A DNA stretch of 64,000 bases. Origin: a virus. Made by a program: the position numbers and the translations under genes. This document shows positions 39,803 through 47,870 of this stretch, in pieces. Numbering within the stretch: position 1 is the stretch's first letter; every line of letters starts with the position of its first letter. Under the pieces are notes generated by a model. The model did not search any database. It saw only the letters and a list, made by a program, of their open reading frames with translations, and was not told the origin of the DNA. The DNA is taken from the IMG/VR virus record IMGVR_UViG_3300037258_001185, positions 20,252 to 84,251 of that record. The stretch is one strand, 5' to 3'.

Positions 39803-40552
39803 ATGCAAGTCGGGTTCAGTGCAGGCGCGGCCTTTGGCCAGCGCACCGATGTCTCGGCCGTCAGCCCCGACCAGTTCGCCCTGCTTCAGAGCGTGAGCGT
39901 CGATTTCGACTTCAGCCTGAAGGAGCTGTACGGCGAATATCAGTTCCCGCCGGTCATCGCTCGCGGGCAGGCCAAGGTCAGCGGCAAGATCAGCTTCGCG
40001 CGGATCTTCGGCGCGATCTATGCCGACCTGTTCTTCGGCGAGACCGCGGCGATTGGCGCCGGGCTCGTCGCGATCGAGAACGAATTCGGCACGATCCCGG
40101 GCAGCTCGACCTATATCGTCACGGTTGCCAATTCGGCGACCTGGACGGAAGACCTCGGCGTCTACTACGCGGCGACCGGGAAGCGACTGGCTCAGGTCGC
40201 CTCCGGGCCGACGGCCGGCCAATACAGCGTCGCCGCCGGCGTCTATACCTTCGCTGCCGCCGACGCCAGCCTCGGGGTGAATATCAGCTACCTCTACAAC
40301 GCGGCGTCGGGCCAGGTGAAATTCACGATCAACAATCACTTGATGGGCGTCACGCCGACCTGGAAGGGCGTCTTCTACAATCCGGGCGTGGTCATGGGCG
40401 CCGCCAACGGCCGGACCCTTGTTCTCAACCGCTGCGTGTCGAGCAAGCTGTCGATCCCCGACAAGATCGACGACTTCCAGATGAACGAGATGGATTTCTC
40501 GGCCTTCGCGGACGACAGCGGCGTCATCGGCACCTGGACCTCGGTGGAGTAG
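39803..40552 (+). CDS. Major tail tube protein
   Basis: 249 aa. SVDFDFSLKELYGEYQFPPV, then ISFARIFGAIYADLFFG, followed by a beta-rich middle (YIVTVANSATWTEDLGVYYA) and LSIPDKIDDFQMNEMDFSAF fit a major tail protein with an inserted beta domain, as in related alphaproteobacterial phages. The order, next to the tail assembly chaperones, supports this. Confidence 0.75.
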   Translation: MQVGFSAGAAFGQRTDVSAVSPDQFALLQSVSVDFDFSLKELYGEYQFPPVIARGQAKVSGKISFARIFGAIYADLFFGETAAIGAGLVAIENEFGTIPGSSTYIVTVANSATWTEDLGVYYAATGKRLAQVASGPTAGQYSVAAGVYTFAAADASLGVNISYLYNAASGQVKFTINNHLMGVTPTWKGVFYNPGVVMGAANGRTLVLNRCVSSKLSIPDKIDDFQMNEMDFSAFADDSGVIGTWTSVE

Positions 40553-40555
40553 AGC

Positions 40556-40837
40556 ATGGCAGACCTGATCACACTCGGCGACCGGACGTACGAATTCCGC
40601 AAGCTGAAGCTCGGCGAGTTGCGCGCGGTGCAGGCGGCGCTGCGCGCCGACGCCGAGGACTCGATCGGCTATGCGGCTGGGATCATCGCGGCCGCGTTGC
40701 CGGATCACAACCTCACCCCAGAGGCGCTCGACGGCCTGGAGGCGCTGCGGTACGAGATCGATGACGCGGCGACAAAGCTTCTCAAGCTGACCGGGTTTCA
40801 GCGGTCGGGGGAAGTGGAGCCGCAGCCGGCAGCCTAG
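40556..40837 (+). CDS. Tail assembly chaperone, first frame
   Basis: 93 aa. YEFRKLKLGELRAVQAALRA, then GYAAGIIAAALPDHNLTPEA, are like gpG-type tail chaperones that coat the tape measure. GGAGTAG upstream. The next gene lies in the -1 frame with no ribosome site, so a -1 frameshift near the end is likely. Confidence 0.7.
   Translation: MADLITLGDRTYEFRKLKLGELRAVQAALRADAEDSIGYAAGIIAAALPDHNLTPEALDGLEALRYEIDDAATKLLKLTGFQRSGEVEPQPAA
40807..40813 (+). other. Candidate -1 frameshift site
   Basis: In the sequence TCGGGGGAAG, the zero frame reads TCG GGG GAA; stepping back one base keeps GGG in the P site and enters the frame of the second chaperone (GGA AGT GGA). That frame is open from here to 41187. 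Confidence 0.45.
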
Positions 40838-40872
40838 CCGATATCTACTCGGCGCTGGCAACCGGCTGCGGC

Positions 40873-41187
40873 ATGTCTCACCGTCAGATCGACGAGCTCT
40901 ATCTCGACGAGGCGCAAGAGACCTTCGCCTATTGGGAGCGCAACCCGCCGACCTACCAGATGGTCAGCATCATCGCTCAGATGCTCGGCTGGAAGCGCCC
41001 TGTCGGAGAAGCGCCGCCGCTGCCGACGTTGACAGCCGCCGAGGCGGCGGCGATCGGCAAAGCCGCCGGGCTGCCGGGCCCGGTTGCCACCAGCTTCGAG
41101 GACATGAAGGCCCGCAACCTGGCGCGCATGGTCGAGATCGCCAAGCGCAACGCGGCCAAGGGCCTCAGTACTGGATCCCCACCATGA
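40873..41187 (+). CDS. Tail assembly chaperone, second frame
   Basis: The open frame extends upstream of ATG 40873 as GSLADIYSALATGCG, which reads as protein, and no ribosome site precedes the ATG. It is therefore probably made as a -1 frameshift extension of the first chaperone (gpG-T type). SHRQIDELYLDEAQETFAYW and PTYQMVSIIAQMLG are typical of such C-terminal domains. It overlaps the antisense gene at 41165. Confidence 0.65.
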   Translation: MSHRQIDELYLDEAQETFAYWERNPPTYQMVSIIAQMLGWKRPVGEAPPLPTLTAAEAAAIGKAAGLPGPVATSFEDMKARNLARMVEIAKRNAAKGLSTGSPP

Positions 41188-41590
41188 CGCCGTCGCGGAA
41201 ATAGACGTAGATCGCATCGGCGCCCCCGCCTCGGATCACGTAGGCGCAATCGCTGTCGCTGCTGGGATAGATCCACTGCTGGACCGCCTGGCCCGAAACG
41301 ACACTGATGTTGGTTTTGGCCGGACGCCCAAGCATCGAGTTCCGAACCTGATCTTCGGTCATCCCGTCGTGCGGGAGCTGCGACACGCATTGCTGGCGAG
41401 ATGGCAGCACGGGCGCCGTCGCCGGACGCGCATGGAACACACCGCGCGCGCGCTCCCGGAGTTCGGCGCCCATGCGCTTCTCCGCAGCGATTAGCGCGTC
41501 AATCGACTGCGGCTCAGCCGACATAGTTGGCCGGGCCGCCAATAGCGCCAGCGCCAGCGCGCCGATCGTGACTCGCGTTCCCTGCCTCAT
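41165..41590 (-). CDS. Exported BamE/SmpA-like protein encoded antisense in the tail module
   Basis: 141 aa from ATG 41590. VTIGALALALLAARPTMSA is a signal peptide with a cleavage site near MSA. The mature part ends DGMTEDQVRNSMLGRPAKTN, then QWIYPSSDSDCAYVI and AIYVYFRDGVMVGIQY, resembling the small outer-membrane BamE/SmpA fold (GMTxxQV, then YxF-DG). No ribosome site is obvious. The orientation opposes all neighbours, as for a moron gene expressed from a lysogen. Confidence 0.6.
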   Translation of the reverse strand: MRQGTRVTIGALALALLAARPTMSAEPQSIDALIAAEKRMGAELRERARGVFHARPATAPVLPSRQQCVSQLPHDGMTEDQVRNSMLGRPAKTNISVVSGQAVQQWIYPSSDSDCAYVIRGGGADAIYVYFRDGVMVGIQY

Positions 41591-41616
41591 GGGCATCAAT
41601 CGTATCAGGAGGTGCC

Positions 41617-44600
41617 ATGCCTGAGAACATCGGCGTCTCGATTGGTGCAGACAGTTCCAAGCTGCGCGCCGACCTGGCGATCGCCCAGGCGCAGGTGCGC
41701 GCGTTTGGCGCCGAGCTGCGCAAGGCGGCATCATCGTCGCTGTCCGGCGGCGATGTCAGCGGCCTGCAGAAGATGGCCGCGGCGACGCAGGCGGCCGAGC
41801 AGAACGTCAAGCGGCTCCGCTCCACGCTGAACAGCGGCGGTTCCTCGCCGTTCGGCAAGACGATCAAAGACATGAAGATGCTCGGCGAAGGGGTCGAGAA
41901 GGGCCTGACCGCGATCACCTCGATGCGCGGCGCCTTCCGCGAGCTGGGCGAGACGGTCGGTGTCGCCTTCGCGGCCGAAAAGATCATTGAATGGACCGCC
42001 GCGGCAGCCGAGGGCGCCGAGACGATCAAGAACCTTGCACTCGCCACCGGCATCTCGGCGCAGGAGTTTGCGCAGTTCTCGGCAGCGGAGAAGCTCGTCG
42101 GCGGCAATGCCGAGGCGGCGGCGCGGTCGATGATCACGCTGCGCCAGAAGATGCAACAGGCCGTCGAACAACCGGATTCGGGCGCAATGGACGCCTTCGG
42201 CCACCTCGGCCTATCGGTGACAGAGGTGAAGGCCGGGCTGACGGATCTCTTCCCTTTCATGCGGCGGTTGATCGCACTTTACGGAGAGTTCTCCGCAAGC
42301 CAGCAACACGCCGCGGATTTCGCTCAACTCTTCGGGTCGCGCGGCTTGGTCCAAATCGCCCGGCTGAGCGAGGGACTTGACGAGCTGATCAAGAAGGGCA
42401 CGGACCTCGGGATGGTCCCTTCCCCGGAGATGCTCGACAACCTCGACAAGACTGCTGGCAAAATCCACGAGCTCGGCGGCGCATGGGAGGGGTTCAAGAA
42501 CGAGGTCGCCAACAGCGGCGTATTCACGGCTCCGCTCGAAAACTTGACCGACCTTCTACAGAAGCTTCGCGGCGCAAGATCATGGCTGGCGGCCGCCCCT
42601 GGCCAGAAACAAATGTCGGTAGCCGACGTCGCCGCCTTCACTGGCCACGCTGCTGTTCCGGATATGGCCGTTGTGGGCGCCGGCAAGTCGGCGGCCTACG
42701 CGACGCTGCCGCCGCCAATCCCGGACTTGCCGTTCAGCATGCGCTCCGGTGTACGCACCGATGCCGGCCAGGAAACCGCCATCGCCGACATCATCGCCCA
42801 TGCTGCGGCGACCCTGCCGCAAGGCTACCGGGTTGAGATGACCTCGGGATATCGGCCGCAGGGGTCAAATTCGCCGGTCGGGAAAAACTCGCAGCACACG
42901 CTCGGGTTGGCCGGCGACTTCGCAATCATCGGCCCCAATGGCCAGATCCCGAACGAGGGTGCCGACACGACCGGCATGTACGGCAATCTATCCACCGCGG
43001 CGCAGGCCTACCAGAAGAGCACATACCCGCAGTTTTCACCCTATTGGCGATGGGGCGGCCAATTCGGCGCCAACGGGGGACCGGCCGGTCCCGGCTCGCC
43101 CGCTGACCTGATGCACTTTGACCTGCGCGGCTATTCGGCAAGCGCACCGGCGGCGCAGCCGATGCCGAGCGACTACACCACCGGGGCCGCGAAGAAGCGC
43201 TATGACGCCGACATGGAAAAGCGCCAGTCGGCGGCCGAGGAAATCCACGATCAACAGGCGTTGCTCGCGATCGCCAAGGAACGCGCCGATTTCGAGAAGA
43301 AGACGCCGGATCAACAACACACATTCTTGGCCCAGAAATACCCTTACGGCAGCGCCGAAAACACGGCGGGCGCCGCTGGCGCGAAGGCAGACACCGAGGT
43401 CCACAAGACCGAGGTCGCCGCGCAGCAATACGAGATCAGGACGCGGCTCGCTCAGCTCGACATGCAGCAGGACGAGGCGCGCCGCCGCAGCGACCTCGCT
43501 ACGGTCGCCCAGATCGAGCAGCAGAAAACCGCCATCATCCAGGCGAACAGCTCGGCGACCGCGGCCGAGAAGATCCAGGCCGAGAGCCGGGTCCGCGCGG
43601 CGCAGTTGGAGACGGCGCAACAGGCCTTCAACCTGGCCGAGCAGGGGACGGCGGCGCAGCAGCACGCCGACGCCGACATCGAGAAAGGCTTCGCGGCGCG
43701 CCAGAACGCGCTCGTCACGCGCGGCGCGATCACGCCGCAACAGGGCACCAGCGCGCAGATTGCCGAGGTGCAACAGATCGCCGCGGCAGAGCAGGCCGCC
43801 CTCGAAAGACTGATGGCGATGGCCGATGCCACCAGCAATCTGACCGAGCGCACCCGGGTCTATTGGCAGGAATGGGAACTCGGCACCCAGACCCAGGCCA
43901 AGGTGCTGGAACTGCAAAAGCAGATGACGGACGAGGCCAAGAAACTCGCCGAAGCCTACGCGCAGCCGTTCAAGCAGGCCATGAGTTCGGTCTCCGGCAG
44001 CATCGAGAGCGCCCTCACCGGCGTCATCACTAGAACGACGACCCTGCAGAAGGCCTGGCAGGACGTCGACAAGGCGATCATCTCGGCCGGCGTCCACCTG
44101 GCCGGCTCCGTCCTGTCGAAGGCGGCCGGCGGCATGCTGGGCGGCAAGCCCGGCGAGGGCATCGAGGACGTGCTCGGCAACATGGCGAGCAACTGGCTCG
44201 GCAAGCAGGTGAGCGGCCTGTTGCCGGGGCTGGCGACCAGCACGGCGGCAGACACCGCGGGCGCGACCGCCTCGGCGCCGATCCTGAGCGCCGGCATGGT
44301 TGCTGGCGCCACGGCGGCAGCCCCGATCCTGACGGCCGCCATGGCGGCAGGCGGCGCGAGCAGCGGCATCGGTTCGGCCGCTGGCGGGCTGCTGGGCGCT
44401 TCCGGCGGTATCGGCGCGATGGTCGACGCGATCCCGCTGGGGTTCAGCCAGGGCGGCATCGTGCCGTCGGCAGCCGGCGGCTGGGCATTGCCGTCCTTTG
44501 CCGGGGCGCAGCCGGCGCTGCTGCACTCGAAGGAGATGGTCCTGCCGCAGCATCTCAGCGAGGGCATCCAGAACATGATCGGCAGCGGCGGCGGCGGCGG

Positions 44601-44730
44601 CGGCCAGTTCAACGCGCACTTCCACGGCCCCGCCGACGCGCCGTCGATGGAGCGCTGGTTCCGCGACAACATGATGCGTAATTCGAGCGTCATGGAGCGC
44701 GCGGTCCGCTCGAACCGCGTGAGGATCTGA
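41617..44730 (+). CDS. Tail tape measure protein with embedded M15-like peptidase
   Basis: 1037 aa with AGGAGG upstream. N-terminal coiled coil (LRADLAIAQAQVRAFGAELR), a long helical middle and a Gly/Ala-rich hydrophobic C-terminal region (residues about 850-950) are standard for tape measures, whose length sets tail length. Residues about 390-500 contain an inserted D-Ala-D-Ala carboxypeptidase-like domain: TSGYRPQGSN, SQHTLGLAGDF (about 426) and ADLMHFDL (about 497), i.e. an SxHxxGxAxD zinc site. It would open peptidoglycan during DNA entry. Confidence 0.85.
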   Translation: MPENIGVSIGADSSKLRADLAIAQAQVRAFGAELRKAASSSLSGGDVSGLQKMAAATQAAEQNVKRLRSTLNSGGSSPFGKTIKDMKMLGEGVEKGLTAITSMRGAFRELGETVGVAFAAEKIIEWTAAAAEGAETIKNLALATGISAQEFAQFSAAEKLVGGNAEAAARSMITLRQKMQQAVEQPDSGAMDAFGHLGLSVTEVKAGLTDLFPFMRRLIALYGEFSASQQHAADFAQLFGSRGLVQIARLSEGLDELIKKGTDLGMVPSPEMLDNLDKTAGKIHELGGAWEGFKNEVANSGVFTAPLENLTDLLQKLRGARSWLAAAPGQKQMSVADVAAFTGHAAVPDMAVVGAGKSAAYATLPPPIPDLPFSMRSGVRTDAGQETAIADIIAHAAATLPQGYRVEMTSGYRPQGSNSPVGKNSQHTLGLAGDFAIIGPNGQIPNEGADTTGMYGNLSTAAQAYQKSTYPQFSPYWRWGGQFGANGGPAGPGSPADLMHFDLRGYSASAPAAQPMPSDYTTGAAKKRYDADMEKRQSAAEEIHDQQALLAIAKERADFEKKTPDQQHTFLAQKYPYGSAENTAGAAGAKADTEVHKTEVAAQQYEIRTRLAQLDMQQDEARRRSDLATVAQIEQQKTAIIQANSSATAAEKIQAESRVRAAQLETAQQAFNLAEQGTAAQQHADADIEKGFAARQNALVTRGAITPQQGTSAQIAEVQQIAAAEQAALERLMAMADATSNLTERTRVYWQEWELGTQTQAKVLELQKQMTDEAKKLAEAYAQPFKQAMSSVSGSIESALTGVITRTTTLQKAWQDVDKAIISAGVHLAGSVLSKAAGGMLGGKPGEGIEDVLGNMASNWLGKQVSGLLPGLATSTAADTAGATASAPILSAGMVAGATAAAPILTAAMAAGGASSGIGSAAGGLLGASGGIGAMVDAIPLGFSQGGIVPSAAGGWALPSFAGAQPALLHSKEMVLPQHLSEGIQNMIGSGGGGGGQFNAHFHGPADAPSMERWFRDNMMRNSSVMERAVRSNRVRI

Positions 44731-45386
44731 TGTCGGATCCGATCTTTCCGGATCTGGCTGGCCTCGCCTGGACGGTGACGAAGACGCCGAATTTCTCGAC
44801 CCGCACGCAGCGCGGCACCTCCGGGCGCGAATTGCGCCTCATCGACCAGCCGCTCGCGATCTGGGATTTCAGCCTCAACTACGATTTCCTGCGCGATCAG
44901 AACGACACGCGGGCCGGCGCCGGCATTGGCCCGGGCGTGGGCCACAACGAGCTGCGCACGCTGATGGGTTTCTACCTGTCGCGGCAGGGCAGCTTCGCGA
45001 CGTTCCTGTTCGACGATCCAACCGACAATACCGTCGTGGGTCTCGGCGACGCGACCGGGGTCATGGGGCCGGGTGACGGCGTTTCCGTGAGCACGTCGCT
45101 GTTGCGCCAGTTGCTCCCGGGCGCCGGCCAGTACACCGAGCCGGTCGCCGCGACCAACACGGTGACCGCCGTCTATGTGAACGGCGTCGACCCCGGCGGC
45201 TGGACCGTCGACGCGGACACCGCGGTCGTCACTTTCGGATCGGCGCCTCCCGCGGGCGCGACGCTCAGTTGGGATGGGACGTTCTATTTCCGCTGCCGGT
45301 TCGCCCTCGATCAGGCCGAGTTCAGCAACTTTCTCTATCAGCTCTGGTCCCTGAAGCAGCTCAAGTTTTCGTCGGTCCTTTCCTAA
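44730..45386 (+). CDS. DUF2460 tail protein (copy 1)
   Basis: 218 aa. WTVTKTPNFSTRTQRGTSG, then RELRLIDQPLAIWDFSLNYD, FLRDQNDTRAG, and the end FSNFLYQLWSLKQLKFSSV define DUF2460, a distal-tail protein of GTA-like tails. A second copy with an N-terminal extension lies at 49770. The stop-start junction with the tape measure is direct. Confidence 0.85.
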   Translation: MSDPIFPDLAGLAWTVTKTPNFSTRTQRGTSGRELRLIDQPLAIWDFSLNYDFLRDQNDTRAGAGIGPGVGHNELRTLMGFYLSRQGSFATFLFDDPTDNTVVGLGDATGVMGPGDGVSVSTSLLRQLLPGAGQYTEPVAATNTVTAVYVNGVDPGGWTVDADTAVVTFGSAPPAGATLSWDGTFYFRCRFALDQAEFSNFLYQLWSLKQLKFSSVLS

Positions 45387-45396
45387 GGAGAAATCC

Positions 45397-45705
45397 ATGC
45401 TCAGCCGTGAAATGACGATCGTTGCCATCCACGGCGAGGGTGACGCCGCTACCGCGCACAACCTGCTCCGCACGCCGAAGAACCCGACGCCGCCGATGCC
45501 GCGGCCCGATGTCGTTGCGGTCCTGCGCGATGACGCTGGCAATCTGCACGAAATCCGCATGGCGGATTGGGACGACGTCAAGGAGCTGCAGCAGCTTGCC
45601 GGCTACGACACCAGCCCCAACGACCAGAAGCAGCCGAAAAACCACTGGAAGTTCGGCGCCAAGGTCAAGGTGACAGTAGGCGCCATCGAGGCGCCAGCGG
45701 CATAG
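45397..45705 (+). CDS. Small hypothetical tail-module protein
   Basis: 102 aa. MTIVAIHGEGDAATAHNLLR, then DVVAVLRDDAGNLHEIRMAD, have alternating strands and a basic end. AAGGAG upstream. A strong terminator follows 22 nt after its stop, so it may be the last gene of the core tail transcript. No family is recognised. Confidence 0.6.
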   Translation: MLSREMTIVAIHGEGDAATAHNLLRTPKNPTPPMPRPDVVAVLRDDAGNLHEIRMADWDDVKELQQLAGYDTSPNDQKQPKNHWKFGAKVKVTVGAIEAPAA

Positions 45706-45726
45706 CCTGCCGCCGGGTTTGCACCA

Positions 45727-45750
45727 GGGCGCCTTGCAGCGCCCTTTTTT
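45727..45750 (+). terminator. Rho-independent terminator inside the tail module
   Basis: GGGCGC (45727-45732), loop CTTGCA, GCGCCC (45739-45744), then six T. It separates the core tail genes from the fibre-like cassette at 45.8-51 kb. Confidence 0.8.
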
Positions 45751-45790
45751 GTGCCGCAAGGCGCCATCCCATCCCTGAGAGGAAAACCGC

Positions 45791-46261
45791 ATGTCGAGCG
45801 GCCGCACTTACAACGTCACCTTTCGCAGCGTGAGCGTCGCCGCGGCGCAAGACCTGATCGCGGTGTACGCCGGCGCCTCGATGGCCTTCGAGGTCATCGG
45901 CTTTGGCTTGTCGCCCGGCAACACGACGGTCGAAAACCTGCTGATCAACCTGAAGCACCTGCCGGCCACCGTCACGGCCGGCTCGGGCGGGTCGGCCGGT
46001 ACGATGCAAAAGGACAACCCGACGGATGCCGCCGCGACGGTTACCTCGCGCATCAACGACACGACCCCGGCGACCACCGGCGGCACGGCCGACTACCCGC
46101 ATTCGGACGGCTACAACGAGGTCAACGGCTTCGAGTGGATTTTCCCCGAGCGCTCGCGCCCGGTTGCCAAGCTCAGCGAGGCGATGGTGTTCGAGGTCGT
46201 AACGGCGCCCGGCGCCGGCCGCACGTTGAGCGGCTGGATGAAGATCCGCGAGCTGTTCTAG
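45791..46261 (+). CDS. Virion-associated hypothetical protein
   Basis: 156 aa. TYNVTFRSVSVAAAQDLIAV, then MAFEVIGFGLSPGNTTVENL, and the end VTAPGAGRTLSGWMKIRELF are beta-rich; the whole may be a small jelly-roll-like fold. Position in the fibre cassette suggests a tail accessory protein. No family is recognised. Confidence 0.55.
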   Translation: MSSGRTYNVTFRSVSVAAAQDLIAVYAGASMAFEVIGFGLSPGNTTVENLLINLKHLPATVTAGSGGSAGTMQKDNPTDAAATVTSRINDTTPATTGGTADYPHSDGYNEVNGFEWIFPERSRPVAKLSEAMVFEVVTAPGAGRTLSGWMKIRELF

Positions 46262-46274
46262 GCCGGGAGGTCCG

Positions 46275-47846
46275 ATGGCCTATCACGCAAACCCGCTCGT
46301 CGAGGATTTCAAACTCTACAGCGCGATTGCGGATGCGGCCACCGGACCGGCGCCGATGTGGAACTCGTCACAGTATTGGTCCTTCGCGGCCGGCCGGTTT
46401 TCCGGCGAACAGGGCATGACCCCCAATGGCCTCGCCACGGGTGCCGCGACGATGCTCTACAAGGATCTGGGCGAGACTGACGCCTCGATCATCTGCGCGC
46501 TGTCCTTCATCCAGAACATCGCCCTCGGCGGCGCGACCGAAGGCTTGGGCATCCAGTTGCTCGACGGCGTCACCGCCCAAGTCACGGTCATGTTCCGTAC
46601 CGATGGCTCCGTCATCGTGCGGTCGGGCGGCACGAGCGGCACGATCGTGGCGACTTTCCCGGGCGTGTTCACGCAAGCGACCTGGCTTCCGCTCCAGATC
46701 GAGATCGTGGTCGGGACAAGCGGCTCGGTCAGCATCTGGAAAAACGGCCAGACGGGCGCGCTGACCAGCCCCGACCATAGCGCCACCGGCATCAACACGC
46801 AGGGCGGCACCGGAGCGGCCCAATACAGCCGCGTGTCCCTCGTCTCGTTCGGCTTTGTGCCTTTCGGGATGGGCGCCGGCAACCAGGTTGTCGATTCCTT
46901 CCGCTGCTGGAACGAAACCGACAGCGGCGTGGCAGCCGGCCCCTATCAGCTCGTCGGCGATTGCCGCCCGGAAATCCTGCTGCCCGACAACGATGCGGCG
47001 ATCCAGTTCTCCGACACCGCGCCCTTTGAGGACGCGAACACCTTTCCCTATGCCGCGAGCACCGACAGCCGCGGCGCCGGAACGGTGACCTACAGCGCCT
47101 ACACCCCGGCGCGGAATTTCGACATTTCCGAGGTCCAGATCTCCCTCAACGCGCCGATTACGGGGCATGTCTCCTTCGCCGTCTGGGATAGCGACGGCCT
47201 GCCGCGCGGGTCGACGGCGACGCCCGGCACCGTCCTCGGTTCGGGCACGATCACAAACCCGGTTGGCGGCAACAACGTCATCACCATGACGTCGCCGGTG
47301 CGGCTCGTCCGCGGCCATCTCTATTTCGTGGCGCTCGATCAGGACGTGACCACCGTCTACCAGTGCACCTTCGGTTTTCCACCGACGTATCCGACATACA
47401 CGGGCACGACGTCCTACGGCAGTTTCCCGGCGGCCAATCCGGCACCGCTCACCACCTTCACCAGCGGCAACATCGATGCGATGACCCTGATCTCGGTCGA
47501 GAATTACGCCTCGCTGGCCGAGCCAAAGCAAGACGGTTCCGCCACCTATGTTACGAGCCAGACGGCGGGCGACCGGGATCTCTATGGCCTCGACGACCTG
47601 ACCGACACCCCAACGAACATCGATACCGTCGTTGTTCGCCTCCTTGCCTGGAAAACCGATGCCGGTGCGCGCGAGGGCCAGATCGAGTGGCTCTCCGGCG
47701 CGACGACGGCTGACAGCACGGCAGAGGAATTGGCCTCGACCCCGGGCTACCTGAACGACGTGCGCGGCGCCGACCCCAACACCGGCGCCGCATGGACGGC
47801 GGGCGCGGTGAACGCGCTCGAGATCGGGCCCAAGGTCGCCGCCTAA
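46275..47846 (+). CDS. Probable tail fibre / appendage protein
   Basis: 523 aa, almost entirely beta-strand: residues about 20-200 resemble a concanavalin-like lectin shell (MWNSSQYWSFAAGRFSGEQG, LPLQIEIVVGTSGSVSIWKN) and residues about 275-380 another jelly roll (DISEVQISLNAPITGHVSFA, LVRGHLYFVALDQDVTTV). Such domains bind sugars on host surfaces. No collagen-like or chaperone motif was seen. GGGAGG upstream. Confidence 0.55.
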   Translation: MAYHANPLVEDFKLYSAIADAATGPAPMWNSSQYWSFAAGRFSGEQGMTPNGLATGAATMLYKDLGETDASIICALSFIQNIALGGATEGLGIQLLDGVTAQVTVMFRTDGSVIVRSGGTSGTIVATFPGVFTQATWLPLQIEIVVGTSGSVSIWKNGQTGALTSPDHSATGINTQGGTGAAQYSRVSLVSFGFVPFGMGAGNQVVDSFRCWNETDSGVAAGPYQLVGDCRPEILLPDNDAAIQFSDTAPFEDANTFPYAASTDSRGAGTVTYSAYTPARNFDISEVQISLNAPITGHVSFAVWDSDGLPRGSTATPGTVLGSGTITNPVGGNNVITMTSPVRLVRGHLYFVALDQDVTTVYQCTFGFPPTYPTYTGTTSYGSFPAANPAPLTTFTSGNIDAMTLISVENYASLAEPKQDGSATYVTSQTAGDRDLYGLDDLTDTPTNIDTVVVRLLAWKTDAGAREGQIEWLSGATTADSTAEELASTPGYLNDVRGADPNTGAAWTAGAVNALEIGPKVAA

Positions 47847-47870
47847 AACCCGCCCCAAAAGGAGGCCGGC

